Part shown: positions 1-7,659 of the stretch, piece by piece
Position numbering within the stretch: the stretch's first letter is position 1
How the letters are laid out: each line of letters begins with the position of its first letter
Assembly (NCBI GenBank): GCA_030531595.1
Contig: JAUNND010000004.1
Location: 1 to 59,939, forward strand
Direction of reading: 5' to 3'
Origin: Eubacteriales bacterium
Lineage (GTDB): Bacteria > Bacillota > Clostridia > Oscillospirales > Oscillospiraceae
DNA length: 59,939 nt
Notes under the pieces: model-generated
What the model was told of the DNA's origin: nothing
Seen by the model: the letters and a program-made list of their open reading frames with translations, nothing else
The model's database searches: none
Made by a program: the position numbers and the translations under genes

Positions 1-61
1 GGATCGAACCCCTGACCTCAAGATTGCGAACCTTGCGCTCTCCCAGCTGAGCTAACGGCCC
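1..61 (-). tRNA. tRNA-Ala(CGC), 3' end cut by window edge
   Basis: Read on the minus strand from 61, the acceptor strand GGGCCGT is followed by TA, a GCTC/GAGC D-stem, and an anticodon stem CAAGG/TCTTG closing the loop TTCGCAA. The anticodon is therefore CGC (Ala, codon GCG). The T-arm starts before the sequence runs out at base 1. The identity rests on the anticodon and the typical GGGCC start of alanine tRNAs. The last roughly 15 nt lie outside the window. Confidence 0.9.
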
Positions 62-80
62 TTATTGATTTAGCATACAC

Positions 81-108
81 ATTATAGCACAATTTTTTGT
101 TTTGTAAA
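81..108 (-). promoter_or_regulatory. sigma-A promoter of tRNA-Ala
   Basis: On the minus strand TTTACA (103-108) and TATAAT (81-86) are separated by 16 bp, ending about 20 nt before the tRNA 5' end at 61. The -10 is a perfect consensus. Position and spacing fit a tRNA promoter. Confidence 0.6.
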
Positions 109-215
109 GTAAAATCTGACAGGTTTAGAAAAAAACTATCGGATAAATTCACATGAGCATCGACGGATATATCCTATGGGACAGAATATGTTTTTGTTTT
201 ACCGAATGGATCCGC

Positions 216-250
216 AAAAAAACTGTGAGCTGAAAACCCACAGTTTTTTG
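216..250 (-). terminator. intrinsic terminator of the ydj-like operon
   Basis: An 11-bp perfect stem (217-227 with 239-249, core ACTGTG/CACAGT) is flanked by A- and T-runs. On the minus strand it lies directly after the stop codon of the TPM-domain gene and ends in a T-run. It could work in both directions. Confidence 0.8.
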
Positions 251-254
251 TGTT

Positions 255-1481
255 TTAAAAGCTGCCGCTGTGACCGCCGTGACTTCTTCCGGATGAGCTG
301 AAATGTACTGAGCTCCCGCCCCCGGAGCTGTGGTTTTGCGGCGGCTGCGTTTTTCTGACTCTCGCAACCTGAGAACGGATAAATCTGTTATTGCTGTAAC
401 CGAGCGAAAAGCTTCCGGGACGCATATAGTCATGTGCCGAATACTGCTTTTCAACGCTTTTGTGCTTTCTCTTCATAGCTCCGACTAAAGCAAATGAGAT
501 CACGAAGCCGACAACAAGGTTGATCCCGACAAGCTCGCTGAGGTCAAGACCGGAAGACTGAGATACATAGCTGTCATACGGTACGGAGTTTCTTGCGGAA
601 TAGAGCAGCTCACCGCAGCCCTCAATGTAGTTTTTTGCAGCCGAAGCCCAGTCATTGTTTTTTAATGCGCCGAGATACTTGCTGTCAAGATATTGCTGAC
701 CGTAGTCTGTAAAGGCGGTGATGCCGAAACCGTGAGTACTGAGTGCGAATTTTCTCCCCAATACATCAACGGCAAGGATTATTCCGTCGCGTCCGTCACC
801 GTACCCGCAGCCGTTATTATCGTAATAATCATCCGCAAATGCCTGAATATCCTTTCCGTTTGTACCGGCGGTAAATACCGCGCAGACATCGCATCTGTAC
901 TGCTCACTTATGCTCCCGGCGAGAGAATTGAGTTCATTGAGCGCTGAGCCGGACAAAACGTTTGCCTCGTCGTGTATGCGTATCGTTTGCGTATCCAAGA
1001 GCAGCAATGGAGAGTCCTTTGCGGAAGACTCATCGGAATAACCCATGGCTTCAAGCATTTTTTCTGCTGTTTTGATATACTCTCTGACGGCGGAATCATA
1101 GTCATACTGGCTGTTGTATACTTCAAGCAGAGCCATGGAGGCGTCACGAGTCATCCTTGAATTGATACCCTGAGTGCAGTAGAAGCAGAGCTTTTCATCG
1201 TCGAACCGATCGATAAGCATCATGCCTTCCGCATCGCCGAAGGCGGACTGAAAGATTTTCTGCCCCTGTTCATGACCGTTGGCACTGTCATCGGATTGAC
1301 CGAAAAAATATGATACGACGATCCCGGTCTTATTATAGACATCGTCTGCCATTGCATTGAGGCTGTTAACGTCCTTAATGGCATACTTTTCATCGAAAAC
1401 ATAGCCTTCAAATGCGAAAGCACTGACTCCGATACATGACAGGAGCGCAATAAGGAGCAGCAGAGAAACCGTTTTTTTCAT
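255..1481 (-). CDS. TPM-domain secreted/membrane protein (YdjH/YgcG-like)
   Basis: This 408-residue protein has an N-terminal signal peptide (MKKTVSLLLLIALLSCIGV, with the Ala-rich cut site near residue 22). A TPM domain of the TLP18.3/Psb32/MOLO-1 type spans about residues 165-300 and includes the family-like stretch DGIILAVDVLGRKFALST. A transmembrane helix sits near residues 325-340 (LVVGFVISFALVGAM). The tail is Ser/Gly/His-rich and ends in GRSHGGHSGSF, typical of YgcG-type proteins. It is the last gene of a four-gene minus-strand operon, 13 nt after the zinc-ribbon gene. In Bacillus subtilis a TPM protein (YdjH) is co-transcribed with an SPFH protein and a zinc-ribbon protein in the pspA-ydjGHI stress operon; the same three types occur together here. 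A role in membrane-stress response is inferred from that parallel only. Confidence 0.8.
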   Translation of the reverse strand: MKKTVSLLLLIALLSCIGVSAFAFEGYVFDEKYAIKDVNSLNAMADDVYNKTGIVVSYFFGQSDDSANGHEQGQKIFQSAFGDAEGMMLIDRFDDEKLCFYCTQGINSRMTRDASMALLEVYNSQYDYDSAVREYIKTAEKMLEAMGYSDESSAKDSPLLLLDTQTIRIHDEANVLSGSALNELNSLAGSISEQYRCDVCAVFTAGTNGKDIQAFADDYYDNNGCGYGDGRDGIILAVDVLGRKFALSTHGFGITAFTDYGQQYLDSKYLGALKNNDWASAAKNYIEGCGELLYSARNSVPYDSYVSQSSGLDLSELVGINLVVGFVISFALVGAMKRKHKSVEKQYSAHDYMRPGSFSLGYSNNRFIRSQVARVRKTQPPQNHSSGGGSSVHFSSSGRSHGGHSGSF

Positions 1482-1494
1482 ATAAAGCTCCTCC

Positions 1495-2604
1495 TTATAC
1501 TGACATCGTGAGCAGCTCGATGATTGTCAAAGCCGCCGCTATGCCGAAGCCGTATCCGAGACGCTTAACCCAGGCAGACGCAGAGTCTACCGGAAGATCA
1601 CCGACAAATTTTCCGGTCTGTCCGTTCATGGCAAAGACATATTTATTCCCGTGCCATGTAGTGTTAAGTATCCATACCGGCAAAAGAGCATATTTTGCTT
1701 TTCCGTTTTTTATATGCACCCGTCCCGTCTTCTGTGTCACACCGAGAAAACCCTGTGTCGTACTTCTGAGCATATCAAAAGAACTCTCTCTGACCCGTTC
1801 ATTGGCTCTTTTAATGCTCTCGTCGTCTGAGACGTCATATCTGTCTGCATAATATCCGGTCAGATAAGCGCTTTGAAAAGGAACGGCTTCGTCCATATCA
1901 AACGGTTCAAGTGATTCCATAAGCTCATCGGCCATTTCTTTTGAACCGTCTACGGGGATGTTGTCAAACATCACGCTGCCGCAGCGGTCAAGCTCAAAAA
2001 ACCTTGTTTCGGTATAGTTATAGCTGTGATCGCTCCATGTCCTGACCTGCGTAGCCGAAAACGAAGCTTCCGCTCTTGCATCCGCATCGAAAAGCCAGAA
2101 GGGAACATATATACCTTTTATCTCATCGAGATGGTTTTCGGAAGTAAAAAGCTTCGGAAGAAGCTTTTTCCCTTTGAAATGTGCTCTGAGAGCGTCTTTT
2201 GCGGCTTCCTTGTCAAGCTTGAAGGGAATGATAAGATCAGGCTTCAAAACACCGCTGATCGAAGAGGGGACGATCGTGGGATTGTCACAATAGGGGCAGC
2301 TTGTTGCTGCCGTAGTATCGTGGAGAAGAAGCTGTGCGCCGCAGCTTGGGCAGTTGAAGGCTTTCAGACCGTCGGTTTCATCAAAATGAGAGTCGGAATT
2401 GATCTGCCAGTTATCGGCAGGTTCGTGATACTCATTTGAGCTGCCGTCTGAATTCTCGGGATCGGTTTGGGCATATAGTTCTTCGATCTGCTCTACGGCA
2501 AAAACACTGTCGCAATAGTCACAGAGCATTCGCCCTGTGTCGCTGTCAAAATGCAGCGGACCGCCGCAGGCAGGACATTTATAGTTGGTTACCTGATTTT
2601 CCAT
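1495..2604 (-). CDS. zinc-ribbon protein, YdjG-like
   Basis: The 369-residue protein begins with two zinc ribbons: YKCPACGGPLHFD...CDYCDSVF (about residues 8-35) and FNCPSCGAQLLLHD...CPYCDNPT (about 84-105). A conserved middle region follows (GVLKPDLIIPFKLDKEAAK...), and a single C-terminal transmembrane helix (GFGIAAALTIIELL, about 350-365) ends the protein. This layout matches the TFIIB-type zinc-ribbon proteins related to B. subtilis YdjG. It sits between the SPFH gene and the TPM gene in one operon with short gaps. The C-terminal anchor suggests it works at the membrane with the SPFH partner, possibly as a recruiting or assembly factor. That role is inferred; no catalytic motif is visible. 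Confidence 0.75.
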   Translation of the reverse strand: MENQVTNYKCPACGGPLHFDSDTGRMLCDYCDSVFAVEQIEELYAQTDPENSDGSSNEYHEPADNWQINSDSHFDETDGLKAFNCPSCGAQLLLHDTTAATSCPYCDNPTIVPSSISGVLKPDLIIPFKLDKEAAKDALRAHFKGKKLLPKLFTSENHLDEIKGIYVPFWLFDADARAEASFSATQVRTWSDHSYNYTETRFFELDRCGSVMFDNIPVDGSKEMADELMESLEPFDMDEAVPFQSAYLTGYYADRYDVSDDESIKRANERVRESSFDMLRSTTQGFLGVTQKTGRVHIKNGKAKYALLPVWILNTTWHGNKYVFAMNGQTGKFVGDLPVDSASAWVKRLGYGFGIAAALTIIELLTMSV

Positions 2605-2662
2605 GAAATATGTACCTCGCTTTTATAATTTAATCCATGCGTTTACCGCATGGATTAAAAAA

Positions 2663-3982
2663 TCAAATAACGTCGCCGGTATCAAAGGGATCCCCGCATT
2701 CCGGACAGAATTTCGGGGGATTTGTCGGATCCTCCGGCTCCCAGCCGCATTTGTCACATTTATACTGAGGTACACCGGACGGCTTCTTCTGACCGCACTC
2801 CGAGCAGAATTTACCTTTATTGACCGCGCCGCAGGAACATACCCAGCCCGCTGCAATCTCCGGTTTTTTCGTACCGCATTCAGGGCAGAACTTACCGCTC
2901 ACCTCAGCGCCGCAGCCGGAACATTTCCACGTATCGGCATTCTGTGCGGACTGAGATGCCTGAGACGGCTGCTGTGTGCTTCCCATCTGATAGAGGGACT
3001 GGGCATTCATGCCGCCGGCATTGACCGCCATATTCATTCCCATAAAGCCCATTGCCGCACCGTTTGCGTTCGCGGCGGCCGCCTTCATTGCATCAGCCTG
3101 TGCGCCGACCATGTGAGCTGCGCCCATAGTGGGATCACGGAACATGGCGTTGCGCTGAGCCTCTTTTATCATCGCTTCATCTTCGGCACTTGCCTTTACG
3201 CTGGAAACACCGAAGGATACGATCTCGATACCTCTGATGTCACGCCATTTTGCGGAAAGAACATCATTGAGCGCATCTGCCATCTCCATTGTATGACCCG
3301 GCAGAGAGGAATAACGGATACCCATGTCGGATATCTTTGAAAAGGCGGGCTGCAGAGCCGTCAGAAGCTCTGTCTTCATCTGACCGGTAAGACGGTCTCT
3401 TGTATATTCGCCCTCAACATTGGAGCAGATGTTTGTATAAAACAGCAGCGGGTTTGAAATCCTGAAGCTGTACTCACCAAAGCAGCTTACCGAGATATCA
3501 ACGTCAAGACCGATATTCCTGTCGACAACGCGGAAGGGAACAGGGGAAGGAGTGCCGTACTTGTTTCCGATAAGCTCCTTTGTATTGATATAGTAAACAC
3601 GCTGATCTTTCGGCGTCTCACCGCCAAAGGTGAAACGCTTTCCGATGGCCTTGAAAACCTCCAGGATACTGTCTCCGAGATCGCCGCTGAAAACAGACGG
3701 CTCAGTGGATGCATCATATCTGTATTCACCGCTCTGGGCGCAGACGTCAACTATCTTGCCCTGCTCAACGATCAGCATACACTGACCGTCTGCAACTGCT
3801 ATGACAGAACCGCTTGTGATAATATTGTCGCTTCCGTATCTGTTGGATGAGCGGGAAGAGGTTTTTTTCTTGCCTTTTACAGCCAATACGTTTTCGGAAA
3901 GTGAATCACAGTAGAAGTATTCCTTCCATTGATCTGCCAGCACACTTCCGGCAGCACCGGTTATTGCTCTGATAAGACCCAT
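2663..3982 (-). CDS. SPFH-domain protein with C-terminal zinc ribbons (YdjI-like)
   Basis: The 439-residue protein starts MGLIRAITGAAGSVLADQWKEY, as in YdjI/'virion core protein' SPFH family members. The SPFH (band-7) region covers about residues 30-270 (ENVLAVKG..., YYINTKELIGNKYGTPSPVP, GIEIVSFGVSSVKASAEDEA). An Ala/Met/Gly-rich segment follows (about 290-335), then three zinc ribbons in a row: CSGCGAEVSGKFCPECGTKK, CSCGAVNKGKFCSECGQKK and CDKCGW...FCPECGDPF. It has no signal peptide or obvious transmembrane helix, which fits peripheral membrane scaffolds. The RBS GGAGAT lies upstream and the next gene is 58 nt downstream. In Bacillus the homologue acts with PspA in cell-envelope stress; no pspA is visible in this window. 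Confidence 0.85.
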   Translation of the reverse strand: MGLIRAITGAAGSVLADQWKEYFYCDSLSENVLAVKGKKKTSSRSSNRYGSDNIITSGSVIAVADGQCMLIVEQGKIVDVCAQSGEYRYDASTEPSVFSGDLGDSILEVFKAIGKRFTFGGETPKDQRVYYINTKELIGNKYGTPSPVPFRVVDRNIGLDVDISVSCFGEYSFRISNPLLFYTNICSNVEGEYTRDRLTGQMKTELLTALQPAFSKISDMGIRYSSLPGHTMEMADALNDVLSAKWRDIRGIEIVSFGVSSVKASAEDEAMIKEAQRNAMFRDPTMGAAHMVGAQADAMKAAAANANGAAMGFMGMNMAVNAGGMNAQSLYQMGSTQQPSQASQSAQNADTWKCSGCGAEVSGKFCPECGTKKPEIAAGWVCSCGAVNKGKFCSECGQKKPSGVPQYKCDKCGWEPEDPTNPPKFCPECGDPFDTGDVI

Positions 3983-4003
3983 TTTTAAATCTCCTCTGTT
4001 TTA

Positions 4004-5314
4004 TTAGTATTGAGAATTTTTCTTTCGCATAAGGTAATATGCACCTGTGCCGGTACCGACAAGCAGGAGCGCTGATGCGGGAATGAGCCACCAGCCTGTG
4101 CTGTCCCCGTTATTTGTTACATTTCCGGAGGCGGTGACGCCGCCGGTGCTTGCACCTGTTGCGGTAGTGTCAAGCGTGCCTTTATTGAGCACCGGAGTAG
4201 GCGGGGGAGTCACCTGAGAATTGTAAGTGCTGTTGGGCGCTTCGGGATCGCCGCCGTTGATATTAAGACTTGCCGCCTGTTCTTCAACGTTTTTTGTTAC
4301 CGTTCCGGCGGGGATGATCTCGCTCTTATTGGCCTTGCAGACGGTGCAGGTGTAGAGGCGGGCGCCGTTAGCGTTTGCGGTCGGTTCCTTGGTAACTATA
4401 CCCTCGTCCCAGATATGATCTGTACGGGGCAGTTCCTCTGTTTCAAGCTCACCGCAGGAGCAGGTGCGCGTTTTAAGACCGGTCGTGACACAGGTCGCAC
4501 TCTTGGTGATCTCCCATTCGCCGAATTCATGCTCGTGCGGTCCGGCGGGAACATCGACTTCCACTTCAACGGTATTTCCGTTGCCGTCGACTATGGTTTT
4601 GGTCGTTTTTGCGGCTGCGGCATTTACATTGACAAGGAAGCCGTCAGAAGAGCCGTTGTAGCTGACCTGAACAGCGACCTGTCCGGCAGTATTAAGAACG
4701 GACGGATATACATTGAGTCCGACACCGTTTACGGACTCCCAATAAGAGCCGTTGATATCATACACTTTAACGACCAGTCCGGACAGATCGATCGCAGAGC
4801 CGAAGTCATAGACGGTTCTGGAAGGAGCGCTGACGATCTCGATTCCGGAATATGTAACGGGAATAAGATTCGTATAGACCTCGCTGCTTCTTGCACCTCC
4901 GGAGACGTTATAAACTCCGGCGCAATAATACACCGTACCGAGAGTCTGTGCGGGAGTATAGGCAGCGGAATTTGCGCCCGTGATCGGGAAGAGATCACTG
5001 AAGCTGCCGCTGTAGCTCATGTACCACTGGTAACACACGAAACCGCCGTCATAAGATGTCGCTTCAACGCGCAGAGCGTCCGGGATACCTCCTCGGCAGG
5101 CATATACAGCCGAAGGCTCTTTGAAGATCACGGGAACGGCAGCACCGCCCGAGACAACGCCTCCGTCATAAGATGATGGTATGATTTCCGAATAGTCGAA
5201 GCCGTCCGGCTGAGGAAGCCAGGAATCAACAGCTCCGTAAGCAAATGCATTTCCGGACAGAATGCATGCGGCAAGCAGCATAACTGTCAATACAGATAAA
5301 ATTCTTTTTCTCAT
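4004..5314 (-). CDS. secreted, membrane-anchored Ig-like protein
   Basis: The 436-residue protein has a signal peptide (MRKRILSVLTVMLLAACILS, cut near AFAYG) and a clean SD (GGAGGT, 7 nt upstream of ATG 5314). It has an extracellular part and a C-terminal helix (STGWWLIPASALLLVGTGTGAYYL) followed by the charged tail MRKKNSQY, so it is anchored in the membrane. Residues about 155-232 form a bacterial Ig-like domain (ISAPSRTVYDFGSAIDLSGL...QVSYNG). Residues about 265-345 hold the Cys/His-bearing repeats HEHEFGEWEITKSATC and HIWDEGIVTKEPTANANG, common in surface proteins of gut Clostridia. It is first in the operon with the YdjI/G/H-like genes, 21 nt upstream of the SPFH gene. Its role is unknown; it may give the SPFH complex an outward-facing partner (inference). 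Confidence 0.7.
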   Translation of the reverse strand: MRKRILSVLTVMLLAACILSGNAFAYGAVDSWLPQPDGFDYSEIIPSSYDGGVVSGGAAVPVIFKEPSAVYACRGGIPDALRVEATSYDGGFVCYQWYMSYSGSFSDLFPITGANSAAYTPAQTLGTVYYCAGVYNVSGGARSSEVYTNLIPVTYSGIEIVSAPSRTVYDFGSAIDLSGLVVKVYDINGSYWESVNGVGLNVYPSVLNTAGQVAVQVSYNGSSDGFLVNVNAAAAKTTKTIVDGNGNTVEVEVDVPAGPHEHEFGEWEITKSATCVTTGLKTRTCSCGELETEELPRTDHIWDEGIVTKEPTANANGARLYTCTVCKANKSEIIPAGTVTKNVEEQAASLNINGGDPEAPNSTYNSQVTPPPTPVLNKGTLDTTATGASTGGVTASGNVTNNGDSTGWWLIPASALLLVGTGTGAYYLMRKKNSQY

Positions 5315-5356
5315 AGAAACCTCCGTACCGAAAAATGTCGGCGTTTGACTGAATAT

Positions 5357-5386
5357 AGTTTACCATAATCCATATGGGTTTTGCAA
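5357..5386 (-). promoter_or_regulatory. possible promoter of the Ig/ydj-like operon
   Basis: On the minus strand TTGCAA (5381-5386) and TAAACT (5357-5362) are 18 bp apart, about 43 nt upstream of the start codon at 5314. The -10 matches only partly, so this is tentative. The envelope-stress role of the family would allow an ECF promoter instead. Confidence 0.35.
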
Positions 5387-5488
5387 CAGATTGTGTAAAA
5401 AAAGTTTTTTTAATCTGCATTTTTTTATGGGCGAAACCGGATTTTCCATTCCGAAATTTTTCTCTGACCGAAAAAAGGCAAAATACAG

Positions 5489-5517
5489 TTGAAATCTTCT
5501 TCCGGATATGTTATAGT
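5489..5517 (+). promoter_or_regulatory. sigma-A promoter of tRNA-Gly
   Basis: TTGAAA (5489-5494), a 17-bp spacer and TATAGT (5512-5517) end 9 nt before the tRNA 5' end at 5527. Confidence 0.75.
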
Positions 5518-5526
5518 ATCACCCGT

Positions 5527-5597
5527 GCAGGATTGGTATATCGGTATTACTCCAGCTTCCCAAGCTGGCTAGGCGGGTTCGACTCCCGTATCCTGCT
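5527..5597 (+). tRNA. tRNA-Gly(CCC)
   Basis: A complete 71-nt cloverleaf. The acceptor GCAGGAT pairs with ATCCTGC, the anticodon stem CCAGC/GCTGG closes loop TTCCCAA, and the T-loop is TTCGACT. Anticodon CCC reads GGG (Gly). The discriminator is T and CCA is not encoded. It is a single gene with its own promoter and terminator. Confidence 0.95.
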
Positions 5598-5602
5598 TTA
5601 AC

Positions 5603-5644
5603 AAAAATCCCATATTTGTCTGCCAAGACAAATATGGGATTTTT
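5603..5644 (+). terminator. intrinsic terminator of tRNA-Gly
   Basis: A perfect 19-bp stem (5603-5621 with 5626-5644) with a 4-nt loop ends in TTTTT, 5 nt after the tRNA. The A-run/T-run ends make it work on either strand. Confidence 0.9.
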
Positions 5645-5757
5645 GAATGATGTGTTCCGCTTTGCGGAACGTGATGTGCCTGACGGCGTGATGTTCGCCT
5701 GCGGCGGGCGATACGACCGTGAGAAGAGAATGAGGCCATGGAGAAAAGGAGACATGA

Positions 5758-6231
5758 ATGAAGAAAAAAAGTTTTTTTGCGATTATTTTTGTACTTGTTT
5801 TGCTGTTCACGCTGATGGCGCTGCTCACCGGCTGCGATCGGAAAAGTGATGAGGCGGATACTGCCGGAACGGTTTTGAATGATGCTCCCGTCGGCACGAC
5901 CGAGCCAGCAGAGACGGGTGAAAGCGCGGTCGAAACGGAGAAGATATCAGATGAGCAGGCGCTCTCTGCGATCAGGTATTACTGCCTCAGCTCTAATCCC
6001 AATCTTGAGAGCATCGTAAATTCCGGAGAATATCCGGTTTATTGGGAAATATCCGCAGGCGATGAGCGGGAGACGGTGGTTTTGTTCAGAGCGTATACGG
6101 GAGCGCTGGTTCGATATTATATCGACAGGCTTACGGGAGATACGTATGTAACAGAGTTCGTTCCCGGAATAACCCCGGAGGAACAGCGGACGGATGAAAG
6201 CTTTAATGTAAGAGATTATATTTCGGATTAA
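5758..6231 (+). CDS. putative lipoprotein, conserved in Clostridia
   Basis: The 157-residue protein has a lipoprotein signal: a basic start (MKKKSFF), a hydrophobic core and a lipobox LLTGC with the lipidated Cys near residue 24. An acidic, Thr/Glu-rich linker follows (about 26-65), and then a small globular part (about 66-157) ending GDTYVTEFVPGITPEEQ...RDYISD. The stretch VRYYIDRLTGDTYVTE recalls PepSY-type folds, but I cannot assign the family. Start ATG 5758 follows the SD AAAAGGAGA; an overlapping ATG at 5754 is in another frame. The downstream gene is a separately promoted MerR regulator. It is expected on the outer face of the membrane. Confidence 0.65.
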   Translation: MKKKSFFAIIFVLVLLFTLMALLTGCDRKSDEADTAGTVLNDAPVGTTEPAETGESAVETEKISDEQALSAIRYYCLSSNPNLESIVNSGEYPVYWEISAGDERETVVLFRAYTGALVRYYIDRLTGDTYVTEFVPGITPEEQRTDESFNVRDYISD

Positions 6232-6271
6232 TACCGTAAGTATTTATTTTCCCGAAAAAGAAATTTTTTTC

Positions 6272-6302
6272 TTGACTCTCCCACAGTGGCAGGCATTACA
6301 GT
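6272..6302 (+). promoter_or_regulatory. MerR-type promoter/operator with 19-bp spacer
   Basis: TTGACT (6272-6277) and TACAGT (6297-6302) are 19 bp apart, too wide for RNA polymerase alone and diagnostic of promoters untwisted by MerR-family activators. The spacer contains the dyad CTCCCACAGTGGCAGG. It lies 42 nt upstream of the MerR gene, so the regulator most likely controls its own expression. Confidence 0.8.
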
Positions 6303-6343
6303 ATATCCGAGCTCAAACAGAAATACACCTCCGGAGGATCGCA

Positions 6344-7153
6344 ATGCTGAAAATAGGAGAATTTTCAAAAATATCCAGAGTGAGTGTCAGAATGCTGCGC
6401 CATTATGATGAGATAGGTCTGCTCAAGCCCGTGAAGACCGATGATTGTACGCTGTACAGGTTTTACAGTGAGAGTCAGCTTCCACTGATCGGTCAGATAA
6501 GATCGCTGAAAGAAATCGGTTTTTCTCTGGCAGATATCATTGAGATGACCGAGAACTTTGACGATTATGAAAAAATTGATGCTTTTTATGAAAAACGCCA
6601 TATCGAATTGCAAAAGCAGGCGGAAATAACGGCGCATCAGATGACGCTTCTGGATACAGCCAGAAAAAGGCTGAGAAAGGAGCTTTCAATGAGCTATAAT
6701 GTTTCGATCAGAACCATTCCGGAGAGATATGCCGCTACCGTTCACATGGTCATCCCCCATTACGAGGATGAAGGCACGGTATGGCAGATCCTCCGCGAGG
6801 AGACGGACGGCATGAACATGATACCGGACGATCCCTGTCTTGTGGCAGCGGAGTTTCCGGACGATGAGTTCAAGGAAGAAAATGTCGAGGTATTTGCATG
6901 GAAGACCGTAAAGGGAAGATATCCGGATACAGAGCACGTAAAGTTTAAAACTCTCCCTGCGGTAAAGGCCGCAAGCTGTACCGTAAAGGGCGGGTATGAA
7001 CAGATGAACGATGTATACGCGGCCGTCATATCGTGGGTTAAGGAAAACGGATATGAGCCCGTGGGTTCGATGTTCAATATCTACCATGTCAGTCCCCACG
7101 AAACCGAGAACCCTGATGAATTCATCACGGAGGTCTGTTATCCCGTAAAATAA
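6344..7153 (+). CDS. MerR-family regulator with GyrI-like effector domain
   Basis: This is a 269-residue protein from ATG 6344, chosen because of the SD GGAGGA at 6333-6338 and because the family start is M-L-K-I-G-E-F-S-K. A longer reading from 6272 would begin inside the promoter. The N-terminal winged helix (about residues 1-70; MLKIGEFSKISRVSVRMLRHYD, EIGLLKPV) is typical MerR. A coiled linker (about 75-120) and a C-terminal GyrI/AraC-type effector-binding domain (about 125-269, starting YNVSIRTIPERYAATVHMVI) follow, as in BltR/BmrR/TipA proteins that sense hydrophobic cationic compounds. No target gene lies directly downstream; only the repeat element at 7165-7433 follows. It may be autoregulated and act elsewhere. 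Confidence 0.85.
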   Translation: MLKIGEFSKISRVSVRMLRHYDEIGLLKPVKTDDCTLYRFYSESQLPLIGQIRSLKEIGFSLADIIEMTENFDDYEKIDAFYEKRHIELQKQAEITAHQMTLLDTARKRLRKELSMSYNVSIRTIPERYAATVHMVIPHYEDEGTVWQILREETDGMNMIPDDPCLVAAEFPDDEFKEENVEVFAWKTVKGRYPDTEHVKFKTLPAVKAASCTVKGGYEQMNDVYAAVISWVKENGYEPVGSMFNIYHVSPHETENPDEFITEVCYPVK

Positions 7154-7164
7154 CCGTAACAGAG

Positions 7165-7195
7165 AAGACACTTGCCGATAAAAGGCAAGTGTCTT
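7165..7195 (+). terminator. terminator hairpin, left copy
   Basis: A 12-bp stem AAGACACTTGCC/GGCAAGTGTCTT with loop GATAAAA, 11 nt after the MerR stop codon. An identical copy sits at 7403-7433. The two copies bracket the hairpin-rich insert described separately. Confidence 0.75.
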
Positions 7196-7433
7196 TGAGA
7201 CTGTCAAAAAACTATGCTTGCTCTTACGCAATAGAGCAGCAGGGGAGCTTGAGGAGGGCAAGGCCCCCTCAAATCGGATAAACCGCCGCTCAAAAATCCT
7301 TGAAATTCAAGGATTTTTGTTAATAGTGTTTTGCAGTTTCTGCAAAACACTCGGCGGAAAGCGCAGTCAAAAAAGTGCCTATGCACTTTTTTGACAAGCT
7401 GGAAGACACTTGCCGATAAAAGGCAAGTGTCTT
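7165..7433. repeat. hairpin-rich insert between duplicated terminator copies
   Basis: A 31-bp terminator hairpin occurs twice (7165-7195 and 7403-7433) in direct orientation. The 200-odd bp between them is a chain of near-perfect palindromes: 7250-7270 (GAGGAGGGC/GCCCCCTC), 7292-7318 (AAAAATCCTTGAA and its complement), 7325-7351 (AGTGTTTTGCAG and its complement) and 7366-7395 (GTCAAAAAAGTGC/GCACTTTTTTGAC). The outer ends also mirror each other: CTGTCAAAAAA at 7201-7212 and TTTTTTGACAAG at 7387-7398. No protein is encoded. It looks like a small non-autonomous mobile or repetitive element that inserted at or duplicated a terminator. Confidence 0.6.
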
Positions 7434-7548
7434 TTACTGATGCGCCCGGCAAGCACGTGACGGATGACCCGGATGACCGACCGGAATGACACCGGGAGAG
7501 GATAAATCTGAATTGTATAAGATATATTCTGTTTTTATTAGAAAATGA

Positions 7549-7577
7549 TTGCAAGTAAAGCAAAACAGTGATAGCAT
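7549..7577 (+). promoter_or_regulatory. probable promoter of ppk1
   Basis: TTGCAA (7549-7554), a 17-bp spacer and TAGCAT (7572-7577) lie about 83 nt upstream of the ppk1 start. A small hairpin GCAGCT/AGCTGC (7592-7609) lies in the leader. The -10 is imperfect. Between 7434 and 7548 I see nothing else assignable. Confidence 0.45.
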
Positions 7578-7659
7578 AGAATAGATAATTTTGCAGCTCG
7601 GTAAGCTGCAAGATCGATCGACAATACTGACAGCAATTACGTAGGAGAAACTGACGCCC

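Noticed and set aside
2026..3340. Plus-strand frames of 137 and 245 codons opposite the ydj-like genes
   Set aside because: They lie antisense to zinc-ribbon and SPFH genes with intact motifs; no SD or motif of their own.
7165..7433. The repeated hairpins as a CRISPR array
   Set aside because: Only two copies of one repeat, 238 bp apart, with unequal palindromes between them; no spacer pattern and no cas genes.
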